64,000 nt of DNA from Tamarix chinensis (Eukaryota; Streptophyta; Magnoliopsida; Caryophyllales; Tamaricaceae), in NCBI GenBank assembly GCA_030549775.1, contig CM060171.1, positions 4,561,001 through 4,625,000 on the forward strand, written 5' to 3'. The stretch's first letter is position 1. The number at the start of each line of letters is the position of its first letter. Below, in pieces: positions 1 through 12,278 of this stretch. Both the position numbers and the translations under genes were made by a program. Below the pieces are notes generated by a model. It saw nothing but the letters and a program-made list of their open reading frames with translations, ran no database searches and was not told where the DNA came from.

Positions 1-385
1 GGTTTTACCCACCAAGGGAGTGAAGTGTTTTGGTCGGAACAAAAAACTTAGCCTAAGGTATATTGGGCCATATTAGATTTTAGATTAGGTTGGAGTGGTT
101 ACTTACCATCTCGCCTTACCTGTTGAGCTTTAACGTGAGCATAAATTTTTCCACATCTCTCAGTTGAGGAGGTATGTGACAGATCCATCATACATCATTC
201 ATTCAGAGTCGACTGAGCTTGATGAGGTGTTGTCTTATGAGGAGCGACAACTAAGGAATCTTGATACCAAGACTCAGGAGACGCGTTCGGAGGTCGTTCT
301 GCTAGTAAAGGTTATGTGGTCACGCAATGGAACAGAAGAGACCACTTGGGATTCCGAGGAGGAGATCAAGATGAAGTATCCATAG
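1..385 (+). pseudogene. Ty3/gypsy chromovirus pol, 3' end: integrase C-terminus plus chromodomain-like tail (partial)
   Basis: This is the end of a gypsy polyprotein that begins outside the window. Reading + strand from base 1, conserved integrase C-terminal words appear (KGV-CFGRNKKLSLRYIGPY, then a VGVV-Y-LALP stretch and FHISQLRRYV). An open stretch from 164 to the stop at 383-385 then carries the chromovirus end: the DPS..I segment, LSYEER, and a chromodomain-like block (LVKVMWSRNGTEETTW then a stop after KYP). In plant chromoviruses this tail is thought to guide integration to marked chromatin. Upstream of 164 there are in-frame stops (after IGPY, after ILD and within the HLALPVEL region), so the copy is dead. 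It is followed by a polypurine tract and an LTR, as expected. The Tekay/Del-like assignment is an inference from these motifs. Confidence 0.85.
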
Positions 386-575
386 TTGTTCGTGTAAGTG
401 CGTTGCGTGGGTAACAACATCTCTTTTAAGGAGGTAGTACCCTTCTATTGTGTACTAATCTTTTGTTGTTATTTTCCTTTTGGTTGAAAGCTTAGGGTTT
501 TATTATGTTTTGAGCTTGCGGAAATACGTTTCTTGTGTGGACTTCAGGGATGAAGTCTCTTTTAAGGGGTAGTGC
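386..575 (+). other. 3' untranslated segment with stem-loop and polypurine tract of the G1 chromovirus
   Basis: Non-coding stretch between the pol stop and the LTR. A stem-loop lies at 540-557 (GACTTCA, loop GGGA, TGAAGTC; 7 bp stem). It is followed by CTCTTTTAAGGGGTAGTGC at 557-575, the polypurine tract that primes plus-strand DNA synthesis. A second similar motif (CTCTTTTAAGGAGGTAGTAC) lies about 135 bp upstream at 422-441, so the tract looks duplicated. The LTR begins immediately after, at 576. Confidence 0.7.
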
Positions 576-1170
576 TATAATACCCTGTCCTAACATCCTT
601 AAAAATGTGTTTAAATTTATGTTGATATAAAATACATTAGTTTTGATTTTGGAAAGGGCTTGAAATTCTAATAAAAATGTGAATTGCATGTGTTCCAATT
701 GACTGGTTTCCCTCACCGATCAATTGGTGCACTCAAAGATTGACAATATTATTCCTAATGAACTAGTTAACTGGTTTGCTCAAACCGATCAACTGATTAT
801 CCTACAATTTTAGAACTTTTTATAATTTTGATTTGGATCTCTTTCTAATGTTTATGAATACTTATAATTAGGATCTATTTATGCTAATGGGAATATTTTA
901 GTGCTTTGGGATTATTTTACATTATTTAGATCGTTTTATGATTCTATTTAGTTAAAATTCCCCAAAAGGTACTTTTTGAGACATACCTCACCTTCTATCT
1001 TATCCCTTACCTTCCTCTCTCTTTTCTAGAACTTAGGATACTTGTTTGACTTTGTGCACCCATTCCCTAATTCACCAACCTTCTTTCATGTCTCTTCTTG
1101 AATACACTCAACCTCCTTCACCCCATAAAGTGTTCACTTACACTTGGTTGCCCACACTTAACCATACCAG

Positions 1171-1173
<3 letters not shown>

Positions 1174-1202
<29 letters not shown>
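1174..1202. repeat. (TC)n microsatellite inside G1 LTR
   Basis: Uninterrupted CT/TC dinucleotide run of about 14 units within the pyrimidine-rich part of the LTR. Confidence 0.9.
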
Positions 1203-1205
<3 letters not shown>

Positions 1206-2029
1206 AGATGTCGATTATCTCTTCTTTCTATAACCTCTATTCCTGATTCATTTTCACTTCTTACCTATTAATTTTGATCTCTTCTTCCTTTTCCTTAGGA
1301 AAAATTTCCTAAGTATTGATCATTCCTTCATTCGTTCCCCTTTTCCCCTATGCTGAGAAAAAAATAGAGGTTACCCTTGTTTTCTTCCCTTCCTTGGTCT
1401 ATTTATTATCCCTTCTTTCTTCTTCTAATCTTGACTTTAGTTCTACCTTATTTTTCTTAAATAAGGAAATATTAATGTTTGAGAAAGGTTGAAGATTCTA
1501 GCTTTATTTTCCTTAGAACTCTGTTTTTTAGAAAAAGGTTGAGTTGTGTTTTGTTCTTCTTTTGATCTTGTTTGATTTTAATGGAGTTTTAAAAAGGATT
1601 TTTAATGGTTTTCACTTTTGATTCTCTTAGGAATCAAGGTCTTTCTAGATAGCCATTAAGTAGGAGTTTTGTGCTAGAAGAATTTCTTCAAGGTAAGACA
1701 TTCTTATCTTTAATATAAATGAGGTTTTTTGTTGCTTATTGATGTTCCATATTCTTGGTGTTTTTTGTGTTGAGCATGGGCTAATTGTATCCTGGAATTT
1801 GAGCATGTGATAGAGTTTCTTTCTAAAATTAAGAATTGTTGGTTTCTCTGATTTTACGCTTGATTTGGTAGTTTGAGTTTGATTTCGTTTAAATACCTAC
1901 ATTACCATGTATCCATATGATTTTATGTGTGTAATATGTCTCTTTATTTATCTTATGACATAGAAGCATGATAGGATTAATATAGTAAATTTTGGTGTGT
2001 GTATTGCAAGTCTAGGTGTTGTTTTACCC

Positions 2030-2380
2030 AAACTAGTCGATCGGTTTATTGAATCCATTCACTGGTCGTGTGAACAGTCGAACAATTTGGAAATTTTGAT
2101 CAGTTGATTGTGAAATCATTCGATTGGTTTGATTACCTAGCCGATTGCTTTCTATGAATAATCGATCGGTTCAGCAAACCCATCGAATGGTGACCCTGTG
2201 ACTAAAGTAATCTAGTCTCTGCTTAGACCCATCGACCGATTCGACCAACCTTACCGATTGGTTTCCTATGAATAGTTGATTGGTGAGACCAACAAGTCAT
2301 GGTCTGCTAGAGTTATTTTTTGTTCAAGTCTGGTACGATTAGACCACTTAACTAGTCTTCGTTATCGATCGACTAGTCTG
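2030..2380 (+). repeat. Degenerate GATCGGTT-type subrepeat cluster in G1 LTR
   Basis: About ten imperfect copies of a short palindromic core resembling AACCGATCGACTGGTT, irregularly spaced at 20-45 bp: near 2035, 2058, 2100, 2128, 2150, 2161, 2180, 2229, 2253, 2275 and 2365. The same core recurs near the start of the LTR (690-800) and in the related copies at 50320-50470, 50860-50960, 52195-52560 and 53860-53970. It could be a repeated regulatory site or simple decay of a minisatellite. Confidence 0.6.
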
Positions 2381-3479
2381 GCTGTATGCCGCATGTTTCA
2401 TTTTTTAATTATTGTTCTTCTTTTGGAACTTTTATGTTAATAGCTCCATGTAATCACAACATTTAAATTATGATATTAACCATGTTTGCCCCGGATTTAA
2501 TAAGAATCATAATGGTAATTTTTAGGACTTCAATTGGCTAAGTTTGGTGTTATCTCTAAACACCTAATTGGTGGCTTTTATGCCTTTGTGTTGGTGTTAT
2601 CACTTGAAAACACCAAATTGGTTATTTATGGAGTTAATCTATGATTTGTGATATCACTTAAAAATTAATAATAATGGAATAAGTTTTTGTTTGAGCCTTT
2701 TTCTCTGACTCTCAGGTAGGTGATCGAGAGTTAAAGAGCGGGTATCCTTGTGGTTTATATTTTCACTCAGTTCCTATTTCCTTCTCTATCGGGTTGCGGT
2801 CGGTAGGGGCTATAAGCATATCTTTGAAGTATAGGATTATACTGTTGTAGGCCGGTATAGCATTAGTGTCCATTAATGTAGGGAAGGTAAGTAGTTGACT
2901 TGATGGATTATTGTCTTCCTAGTGAGGGGATGTTGTGTGTTACTTTGTTTGAAGGGAGGATTTTAGGGTAGAAGAAAGTCCTAGATTGATAAATGAAAGG
3001 GAATTAAACCAATATATAAGTCTAGTGGGATACTCTTGTTACCAATTTATTTTAGGATGGAACCTCACTTGGGCTTGTATATAGATATGTTCATGGGTTC
3101 TTTATAAACGATCTTGGCCTAGGCTTGATTTATTCCCAACAAATTATATTAAATAAAAGAATATGTGTGGAAAAAAGTGCACCTGTGGTGTCCTTTTCTA
3201 GCAGAAATGTAAATTTCAAAAGCATAGCCATATAAATAAGCATAGATTGGTGTGGTTTTTCTACAACTTCATATAAATCCTTCCAAGGAAATAGCTCTTA
3301 TTCCATGACCTCTACCAACTCTTACCTTCAAGACACCTACAAAATAACTATAGTTCATCATTAAAACACCCATCATCATCAAAATGCTCACAAAAATCCC
3401 AAATCCATAGCACCTTTTTTTAATTTATCAATAATGAAAAATAAAAATAAAGAAAGCAACATAAGCACAAATTGGGTTG

Positions 3480-6400
3480 CCTCCCAAGAAGTGCGTGCTT
3501 AAAGGTCATGAGCTCAACTCCTTGAAGTTCAATTTGAAAGATAGATCAGAAAGGGCAAGGGCACCCAATTTCACTATTAAAGCACTAGCAACATAATGCT
3601 TGAGACTTTGCCATTAACCTTGAATTCTCTTGTGGCTTTGCTCTAAATATCAACAACTCCAAATTGAAAGACTTTACGAACATATAATGGTTAAAGCTTA
3701 CTCAAAAAGAGCTTAATATGAGAGTTGAAAAAAAACACCAAATCTCCTTATCAAAAGTCTCTTTGGGTAATATGTTTATTAAACCATATCTTAGTTGTCT
3801 CCTTATATATCCACGCGTTCTCTTAGGCATCTAATATCAACTTATCGAGCTCATTAAGTTGGAGCTTTCTACATTCTCCAACAACCTTCAAGTCATAATT
3901 AATGGCCCTTATCGCCCAAAATTCCTTATGTTCAACTTCAAAAAGCAAATGACAAGCCTTTCCATGTACCAATTGGAAAGAAGTCATTCCTATTGGCATC
4001 TTATAAGCAATTCGGTTAGATGATAAAGCATCATCAAACTTCATCAACTAATCTTTTCGTGTGTGTGCTACTATTTTTCAAATTAGCCCCTTTATCTCAC
4101 AATTATTAATTTCTACATGTCCACTCATTTGGGTATGGTATAATGTGGCAATCATCGTATTTCTTTAAAAGTGTACCAAAAAATCTATTAGTGAAGTAAG
4201 AACCACCATCACTAATAACTGATTTTGGAATACCTAACCTTAGATATATAAACTTTTACAAAAGTTGAACTACAACTTGTGCATCATTGGAGGAAGAAGC
4301 TAGTGCCTCTACCTATTTGGAGACATAATCTACTGTAACTAGAATATATTTGTTGTTGTATAATGATGGAAAGGGTCCCATGAAGTTAATGCCCCAAGTA
4401 TCAAATAATTCCACCTAAAAAATGTTATGTAAAGGCATTTCATTTCTTATTGATATGTTAATCATCCTTTAACATCGATCACAAGATATAAAAAATTATT
4501 TAACATGCTTGAAGAGGTTAGGACAATAGAAACTAGATCGGAGAATTTCTGATGCTATCTTAGAAGTTTCGGCATGACCCCTATAAGGTGAAGAATGTTA
4601 ATGAGATATGACACTTTCAATTTCTTTTTTTGATTGCCATCTTCTTTAAAATTCATTTGCACATTTCTTGTAGAGATAAGGCTTATCCCAATAATAGTGC
4701 TTAAGATATGAGAATAAATTTTTTTGAAAAGACAAGTCTTGTGGCATTACCCTACATGTTTTATAGTTTAGAAAATCTACAAACCATGGGGCATACAAGC
4801 TTTTGATTTCTAAAATATGGTAGTATGAAAATAAATCATCGAATGGAGTGTCATCCTCTTCACTTCTATCCATGTCTTACATTAACTTGGAACGATGATA
4901 AGCCACTACTTTTTTCCATATTTCAAGGTCAAACTCTTGGAGCAAAAAGATTCATCTAATCAGGTGTGGCTTTGCGTCCTTCTTGGTTATCAAATAATTA
5001 AGGGCTACACGATTAGTGAAAACTATAATCTTCGATCCTACTTAGTACGATAGAAATTTATCTAGTGCAAACACCATTGCCAATAGATCTTTCTCGGTTA
5101 CAACATATTTTACTTGAGTGTCATCAATATTTAAACTTACATAGCAAATTGCATAAACCTTTCCAAATTTTCTCTTTCAAAGGACCGCTCCCATTGCATA
5201 ATCACTTGCATTGCTCATCACCTTGAACATAATACACCAATAAGGAGGTTGCATCAATAGGTTAGTTGTTAATACCTATTTCAACCTATTGAAAGCATCT
5301 AAACAAGATTAGTTAAGTTCAATCTTTGATATGAAATTGAGTTAACATTTTAACAATTTTTAAAAAATATTTAATGAATCTCTAATAGAAACCAACGTGA
5401 CCCAAGAAACATCGAACACCTCTAATAGAAGTTGAGGTGACATCTTTTCAATAATATAAATATTTGCTTTATCTAACTCAATGCTTGGATTAGAGGCTAA
5501 GGTACCAATAATAATTCCTTCTTATAACATCAAACGACATTTATTCCAATTGAAAATGAGATTCGCCTCCATACACCTTCCTAAAACTCTAAAAATATTG
5601 CTCAAACAATGATTAAAGAAAGTATCATAGACCAAAAAAATCATCCATAAAAGCTCTCATAATATATTTAATAAAATCAGAAAAAATGGATATTATGCAT
5701 TGTTAAAAGCTGGTAGGGCATTACATAAGCCAAATGACATCCTTGGGTAGACAAAGGTGTCATACTGACATATAAATGTAGTCTTATATTGGTCAAAAAG
5801 GTGAATGGAGATTTGAATAAGTCCTGAATACCCATCTAAGTAATAGAAATAAGAACATCAATCAAACCTCTCTAACGTTTGGTTGATAAATGGTTGGGGA
5901 AAATGATCATTCCGAGTGACCTTATTCAATTTTCTATAATCTATGCACATTCACCAACCCATGACTGTCCTTATTGGAATCGATTCATTTTTATCATTCT
6001 TAATGATGGTCACTCCATCATTTTTAGGTAATAAATGCACTGGGCTCACACATTCACTATTTGACATATAGTAGATGGCTCCCATGTCACGAAGCTTGAG
6101 TACCTCTTTTCTTACAACTTCTTTTATGTCAGAGTTCAATATCCTTTGATGTTTAATGGAGGGATTTTATCCTTCTTCTAAAAGAATATGGTGTATACAT
6201 ATGGAATGATTTATACCTTTAATATCATCTATAGTATAAGCAATGACCTCTCTATGCAACCTAAGAATTCTAAGAAGTTTTTCAATTTCCACCTTACTTA
6301 GGCTAGCATTCACAATGATAGGGTAATTAGAGTTAGAGTCAAGAAATTCATACCTTAATGAAGAAAGGAGGGTTTCAATTCTACTAGAGGTATCACTCCT

Positions 6401-7729
6401 TTTTTAAGGTAAGGTTGCTCTATGATACTTCACAAACTTTTATCATTTCCTTTCCTTGAGGGAAAAAAAGGATTTACCTATGACACCTTAACAATACTAG
6501 TAATTTTAAGATTTTCATCACTAGACATTCCATGTCTCATTAAACACTCTTTAATAGGGTCACTTGAGAAACGTTCAATGAGGTATTCCTTCACCACCCT
6601 GTAAATTGATCAACAATATAACAAGCATCATCAATCAGAGAAATTTTTATAGGTTTATATAAATCAAATTTAACTTTCTCATCCCAAATATTCAAAGAAA
6701 GCCTTCCCTTTTAACATCAGTGATACCTTCACCCATAGCTAGGAAGGGTGTACCTAGAAAGATAGGAATGCGAGGATCTTCCTCAATTCTAAGATAGCAA
6801 AATCATTCGGTATGAAAAACTTACCAACCCGGATAGGTACATCCTCTAATGTACTTGCCAAACGTTTAACCAATCGATCTTCCAATGTAGGGAGATGGTG
6901 TTAGGCTTTAAAACTCTCATTTGTAGCTTTTCACACACTAACAATGGCATTAGACTCACACCTGTACCCAAATCACATTTGGCATGATTAATAGAAACTT
7001 TACCAATAATGCAAGGAATCAAAAATGAATTGCAATCCTTTGACTTAAGAAGCAACTTATTTGGAATAATAACACTACACTCCTCTGTAAGAGCAACTAT
7101 TTCATACTATTTAAAATTTATCTTGTTTGACAAAATATCCTTTAAAAACTTTGCGTGCGAGGGAATGTGATAAATTTCTTCAATAAAGGGAATGTTAATA
7201 TGAAACTTTTTCAATATTTCTATAAACTTCACAAATTTATTTTCAAGTTAAGCCTTAGATAACCTTTGAGGAAAGGGTAGGGGAAGCTTATAAGGTGTAT
7301 GTGAAACATATTTCTCAACTTTCCCCTCTTAATTACTAGATTTATCCTCAACAATTATGGGATCCTCGATATATACCTAAACGCTTATCTCCATCCATCA
7401 TCTTAGGTCCTTCTATCTCTTTCCCGCTCTTTTAATATGACGACATTAACTTGATTTTTAGGACTTGTTTTTAGTTACCCTAAAAACATCCTAGATGTTC
7501 TAGAAAATGAGCTAGCTTGTTGTGTTACCTGAGTGATTTGGTTTTATAGCATCTTGTTATGTGTAACTAGTGAATCAACCTTAGAAGCTAAATTAATAGC
7601 ATCACTCATGGTTCAGTTCTAGTATCTAAACTCATCAGTTTGTTTCTTAAACTCCTCATTTTGTTTTTATGATTCATCACAAAATTCTTTATGAATGATT
7701 ATATATTGGACTTTTGGGTATGAGGATAA
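3480..7729 (-). pseudogene. Athila-like pol remnant: protease, reverse transcriptase, RNase H, integrase
   Basis: Protease lies at about 7060-6846, with IPCIIG and CDLGTGVSLMPL, where the family has CDLGASINLMPL. Reverse transcriptase lies at about 6140-5560: the KEVLKL-DMGAIY entry and SPVHLLPKNDG, then FMDDF, the RT active-site pair, near 5630. The thumb-like block VLGRCMEANLIFNW-KCR lies near 5575-5515. RNase H at about 5220-4890 has ASDYAMGAVL and YLITKKDAKP. Integrase runs from the Zn-finger region (APWFVDFLNY near 4800) through the core (NFMGPFPS near 4400, VISDGGSYF near 4220) to a C-terminal segment open at 4047-3823 (KMPIGM, VHGKACHLLFEVEHKEFWAI). Many stops and shifts make it non-functional. 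The left end coincides with the conserved GGCAACCCAA tail. The right end is the insertion site of the younger element. Confidence 0.85.
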
Positions 7730-7734
7730 GGAGG
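7730..7734. repeat. Target site duplication GGAGG (left copy)
   Basis: GGAGG directly precedes TGTAACACCC at 7735. The same five bases follow ATTACA at 19995-19999. This is the 5-bp duplication expected from LTR-retrotransposon integration. Confidence 0.93.
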
Positions 7735-8508
7735 TGTAACACCCCCAAATTTCACTCCTGAAAAAAATTTTTTTGAAAGAATAGAGCGGAAGCTAGGAGC
7801 GAATTTAGGAAGTGTTACCGCCACATCTAACACAAGATAAATGTCCACCATCTATCTCATGTTAGATGCAAGGCTAAAACCTGTCAACCATTAAATCCGA
7901 ATTCTAAAAGCACAATAGTGTTGCGAGAAATTTAAAAGTCAATTACACAATCCTTGAAAATTTAAATACAACCCTTGTAATTTCGAAAGATGGAAACAAT
8001 TAAACAAACAAATCCCGGGGAATAAATATCCGGATCGCCTACTCACTCAAGCCAAGCCTTCCACCCCCAACTTAGTAACCGATCAAAACCTGCATCAAAG
8101 GTCTGCTCCCCACCATCGGTGGATCATCACAGGACCCATTCAACCAGTGTAGTATCAGTACGGGTCCAATACTGAGTAAGTTCTACTACCCTATTTTATG
8201 GGAGAGACGTAACTATACATCAAGTGCGTATTAAATCATGATACAATACGTTGATACATTATTACGCATACTCAAAACCCACATCACAAATCCTACCATA
8301 CCCATATAGTAACATATGAAACATGTGTAACATTGTATTGAAATATATAAGGGTGTTATGACCAAAATGTAAAGTAACTCATTATGCACATAAGCAGCAT
8401 GGGGTAATACAGATAATAAAAGCCGGTTATGGTCCGGATAGACTCATTCTTTAGATCTCTGGTAAATATAGTAGATTCACGTCATAATCGTTATGAATCC
8501 ATGAGAGA

Positions 8509-9104
8509 GCGGGAACCCCACTATTATAGCCGGTGGATCGGTCACTTATAGGGCAGAACGCACCTAACCATTATTATATGCCGGTGGATCGGTCTCCAGG
8601 GCAGAACGCTCCTGGCCACTATTATGCCGGTGGATCGGTCTGGTCCCAACTCTCATGGTGTTTCACTGTGATTGTAACGTATCTTTCCATTATTTGTTTA
8701 TAAGTCATTTCACACCATAATCTTTGTTAATCCATTCGAGTACGGGAACCCCACTATTATAGCCGGTGGATCGGTCACTTATAGGGCAGAACGCACCTAA
8801 CCACTATTATATGCCGGTGGATCGGTCTCCAGGGCACAACGCTCCTGGCCACTATTATGCCGGTGGATCGATCTGGCCCCGACTCTCATGGTGTTCCACT
8901 GTAAGTATATAGTATCTTTCCCGTGATTTAATTACAACATACTGTTTGGTTTGTTGAGCTCGGGATCCCCCACTATTATAGCCGGTGGATCGGTCACGTA
9001 TAGGGCAGAACGCACCTAACCACTATTATACGCCGGTGGATCGGTCTCCAGGGCACCCCGGCACCTGGCCACTATTATGCCGGTGGATCGGTCTGGGCCC
9101 GGCT
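8509..9104 (-). repeat. Higher-order tandem array of GCCGGTGGATCGG motif, left LTR
   Basis: Three blocks begin near 8511, 8743 and 8962, about 220-232 bp apart. Each block holds three ~45-bp monomers built around CCACTATTAT(A)GCCGGTGGATCGGTC followed by a CAGGGCAGAACGC-like tail, so nine monomers in all. Blocks are joined by ~90-110 bp of unrelated sequence. A diverged form of the same monomer (GCCGGTGGACCGG, 57-bp period) occurs in the related solo LTR at 22740-23215, which argues for retained function or repeated homogenisation. Confidence 0.9.
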
Positions 9105-11869
9105 CAACAATCTTACTCTTTAAGTAGTTAATGTCTTATTCATGTATTATTAAATAGGATTCCACCCTTGACATGCATGTCTACTACTCTCTGCTTCTTC
9201 CTTTCGAGGAGGCCCGTCCCATATCTTGAGACTGTTCTCCCCTTCTCATGCCCGATGTCCATCCCCTCTTACTCTTATACATAAGGAAACGTAGTAAGGG
9301 CACACTCTCCCGAGAATGTGGACTAACCCTAACACAACGATATCGGTCCCGCATGTCTTCACCCCTCTAGGGCTCCTCCTTGGAAAACCCTAATGTGGGC
9401 CTATATGGCCCAACTCTTCCTTACTCATCCTAACTTTACTTTGTTCCTTGTCTTGCACCCCGTCTCTACTAAGAAGTTCCCAAATATATATATCCCTTTA
9501 TTCCCCAACTCCGCATGTGACCGCCAAACCCTAGTTGGCCACACCAAATCCTAGCACTTTACTTCCTCCTCAAGTAACCTCCCTCTTTGCCCCAAAACCT
9601 CTTCTCTGATTTATAATCCCACACTCATCCTTCATACAAGTGGACTCCCACTCTCAACCCCATACTCCAACCCTCCTTGACCATTCTTACCCTGGTACCC
9701 TTCAAATTGCTCATTTCCTCCCAAAATCCTAATTGGGTCCCTTAGATACCCTTACATCTGCCTACGTACTATTTTACATCAAAGTCTCCAATAGACCCAT
9801 AACTTTGACATTATCTCATTTACGCCCTAAATCAACTTTCCTCCCGTAAGATTCATCCCCATGCGTAATTCACATAAACCATGCAGACTCCCCAACGCCC
9901 ACTTACACACAAAACCCTAATAAGGTCTCTTACGCAACAACTTACGTACTATTTCTCATACCAAGTCACCAATCATTCCAAGACTCTCCCAAGCTCTTAC
10001 TTACAACTCAAGTCAACTTTTCCCTCGTAGGGACCATGCCCATGCAAGGTCTAGTTCCCCATGCAAACTCCCCGAACTTCCACTTCCCCATTGTTCTTTT
10101 AATTATCATTTCATGCTACCCTAAACCCTAGCATGCATGTCCTAGAGGGCCATAACAAGTCACATCATCAACATCAACCTCAAACATGGAACATGTCATA
10201 CACGTATAGTACAAGGCACACACAACATACCTCATGATCCACGCTGCGCTACACAAAACAGGTTATTCATAACGCATGCATAATACACATCAACAGGGCA
10301 TGTTCATCATTCACCCACACATTACATCACACATAGCACAAGGCCATAGCTTCGTCCTTACTAAACACTCATAAGTAGAGGTAAGTAGAGAACTTACCTG
10401 GATCCGAAGCTAGCTAAGCGAAATGAGAGGGAGAGGGATCCCTAGTTCGTGGGTCCACGAGAAAGCTTTCCTAAACCCGATAGAAATCGAAAACTAAATT
10501 AGAAACTATTCTATCAATTAATAATTCACATACCCTAATTAAATAAACCCAAACTACACAAATGATCCTTCTTAGAAAACGTGTATAAAACTTAGAACTT
10601 AAAAGTATAGTTTTATTAAGATTTAAGGTTAAAACTGAATAAAAACGGATTAATACAAATATCCCTTGGGACATTTCAACTTAATTTGGAAAGCCCGAGA
10701 AAGAATAATCGAACATAAGTTAATTTATCGGAAATAACTTATTTATTAGGTTTTGCAACTAAATCGGTAATCTAACCATTTACATAGAACCAAATCCAAA
10801 CCGATTAGATTAAAACAGAATTTAAATGGTTTAAAACCCAAAGATAGAATTCGATTAGATGAAATACACATAGCAAAAATCAATTTTATAAAATCATCCC
10901 CGAAAATTAGGGTTTTTAATACCTAAACCACAAATCGGCCAAATCAATCTGACTACCTCAAATTAATAGTTTTAAAACATAATTAAACTAATTCTAGATA
11001 AATCCAGATAATCAATTTCAACAAAACAATATTCCGATTAACCAATTTCAGACAATCCATTTTCAAAATTAGGGTTTTAAAGCCCGAAAATACGATTCAG
11101 TAAAATTCTATAAATTTAATCAAATTGAATGTTTAGAAATATAATTAAAAACATTTTATAATATATCAATTAATCAATTGATCAAAACCGATAGCAGAAA
11201 TATCCAATTTAGCACAATTAGGGTTTTTGAACCCGGAACGCAAACCCGATCAATTATTGCCAAAACATACCAATTGACGGTTCGGAAATGTAATTAAACA
11301 TATTCTAATATAATTTATATAGTCAATTGAATAAAATAACCTGATTACAAAATCCAATTTAAATCCGCGGGAGTTTTGACCTAAAAATTCAATTCCGATA
11401 AATTACGCATAATTTTTACAAATCAACACTTCAAATATAAAATTAAATACATTTTAAACGATATTATAAAATCAATTGAGCGGAACGGCTCAATTACGCA
11501 ACCCAATTTCATTACACAAGAATTTTGACCTAGGAATCGAATTCCGATAAATTATGTATAAATTTCTCAAATTGACGGTTCCGACATGAAATTAGATACA
11601 TTTAAAAACATATTGTATAATCAATTTATCCAAAATCGCCAAATCGAACGGATCCGAAAAATTTGGGCATAACCCGGCCTAAAATTCAATTTTCACAAAT
11701 CAACCAAATACACCACAATTAACCACTCTAAATCAATCATACAACATATATATACATAATCAAACAATCAATTTAGCTTTTCATAAGCTAATTCATACCC
11801 AATAAATCAAAACAAGGGTTAGGGTTTTCGGAAATTTATACCAACAAAAATCAGCAAAGATCGGAGCAA

Positions 11870-12239
11870 GGGAAGGCCGGGGAAGCTTCGTCGAAGGCCA
11901 AGGACTGGTCGCCGGTGGTCGGCCGAGCTCGCCGGTGACGGACGGTGGCACGAGCTGCGTGGCTCGTCGTTGTTGCGGTCTGCTACCGCCGCTGCTCCTG
12001 CGTGGTTGTTGTGCTGCATCGGTTGCAGCTGTTGTGGTTGTTGCCTGCTGCGGTGGTCGGTGGCAGTCGTGGCTGGCGGTGGCGGTAGCCGGCGGCCAGC
12101 GAAGGAGAAGGGAGGAGCTGGAGAGAGGGGGCGGTAGGGCTTCGAGTGCAGAACAGGGGCGCACAGGAGAGGGGTCGGGGTGGGGAAGAGAGAAAGAAAA
12201 AGAAGATGGGGGGGGGGTTCGGTCGGGCCGGTTGGTGCG

Positions 12240-12270
<31 letters not shown>
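11870..12270 (-). repeat. GC-rich LTR block ending in G10 and T29 homopolymers (left copy)
   Basis: An abrupt GC-rich island inside an AT-rich LTR, followed on the + strand by G10 near 12188 and T29 at 12242-12270. In element sense this is a run of A29, then CCCGCACC, then C10. The right LTR has G7 and T26 at the same places, so these tracts have slipped since insertion. It may be a CpG-rich promoter or 5'-leader region. That role is inferred only from composition. Confidence 0.7.

Positions 12271-12278
<8 letters not shown>

Larger units (their letters stand above)
576..3130 (+). repeat. 3' LTR of G1 chromovirus (long, about 2.5 kb; right end approximate)
   Basis: The LTR starts at 576 with TATAATACCCTG, a decayed form of TGTAATACCC, directly after a polypurine tract. 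The first ~2.1 kb is clearly related to the + strand copy at 50739-52760 and, inverted, to 53770-54081 and about 49300-50584. Shared landmarks include GATATAAAATA near 625, the TTTCTAATGTTTATGAA region near 845, and a CT-rich middle. The right end is not marked by a clear CA plus target duplication, so 3130 is where recognisable LTR-like sequence gives way to the Athila-like 3' region. No gene is present inside. Confidence 0.6.
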
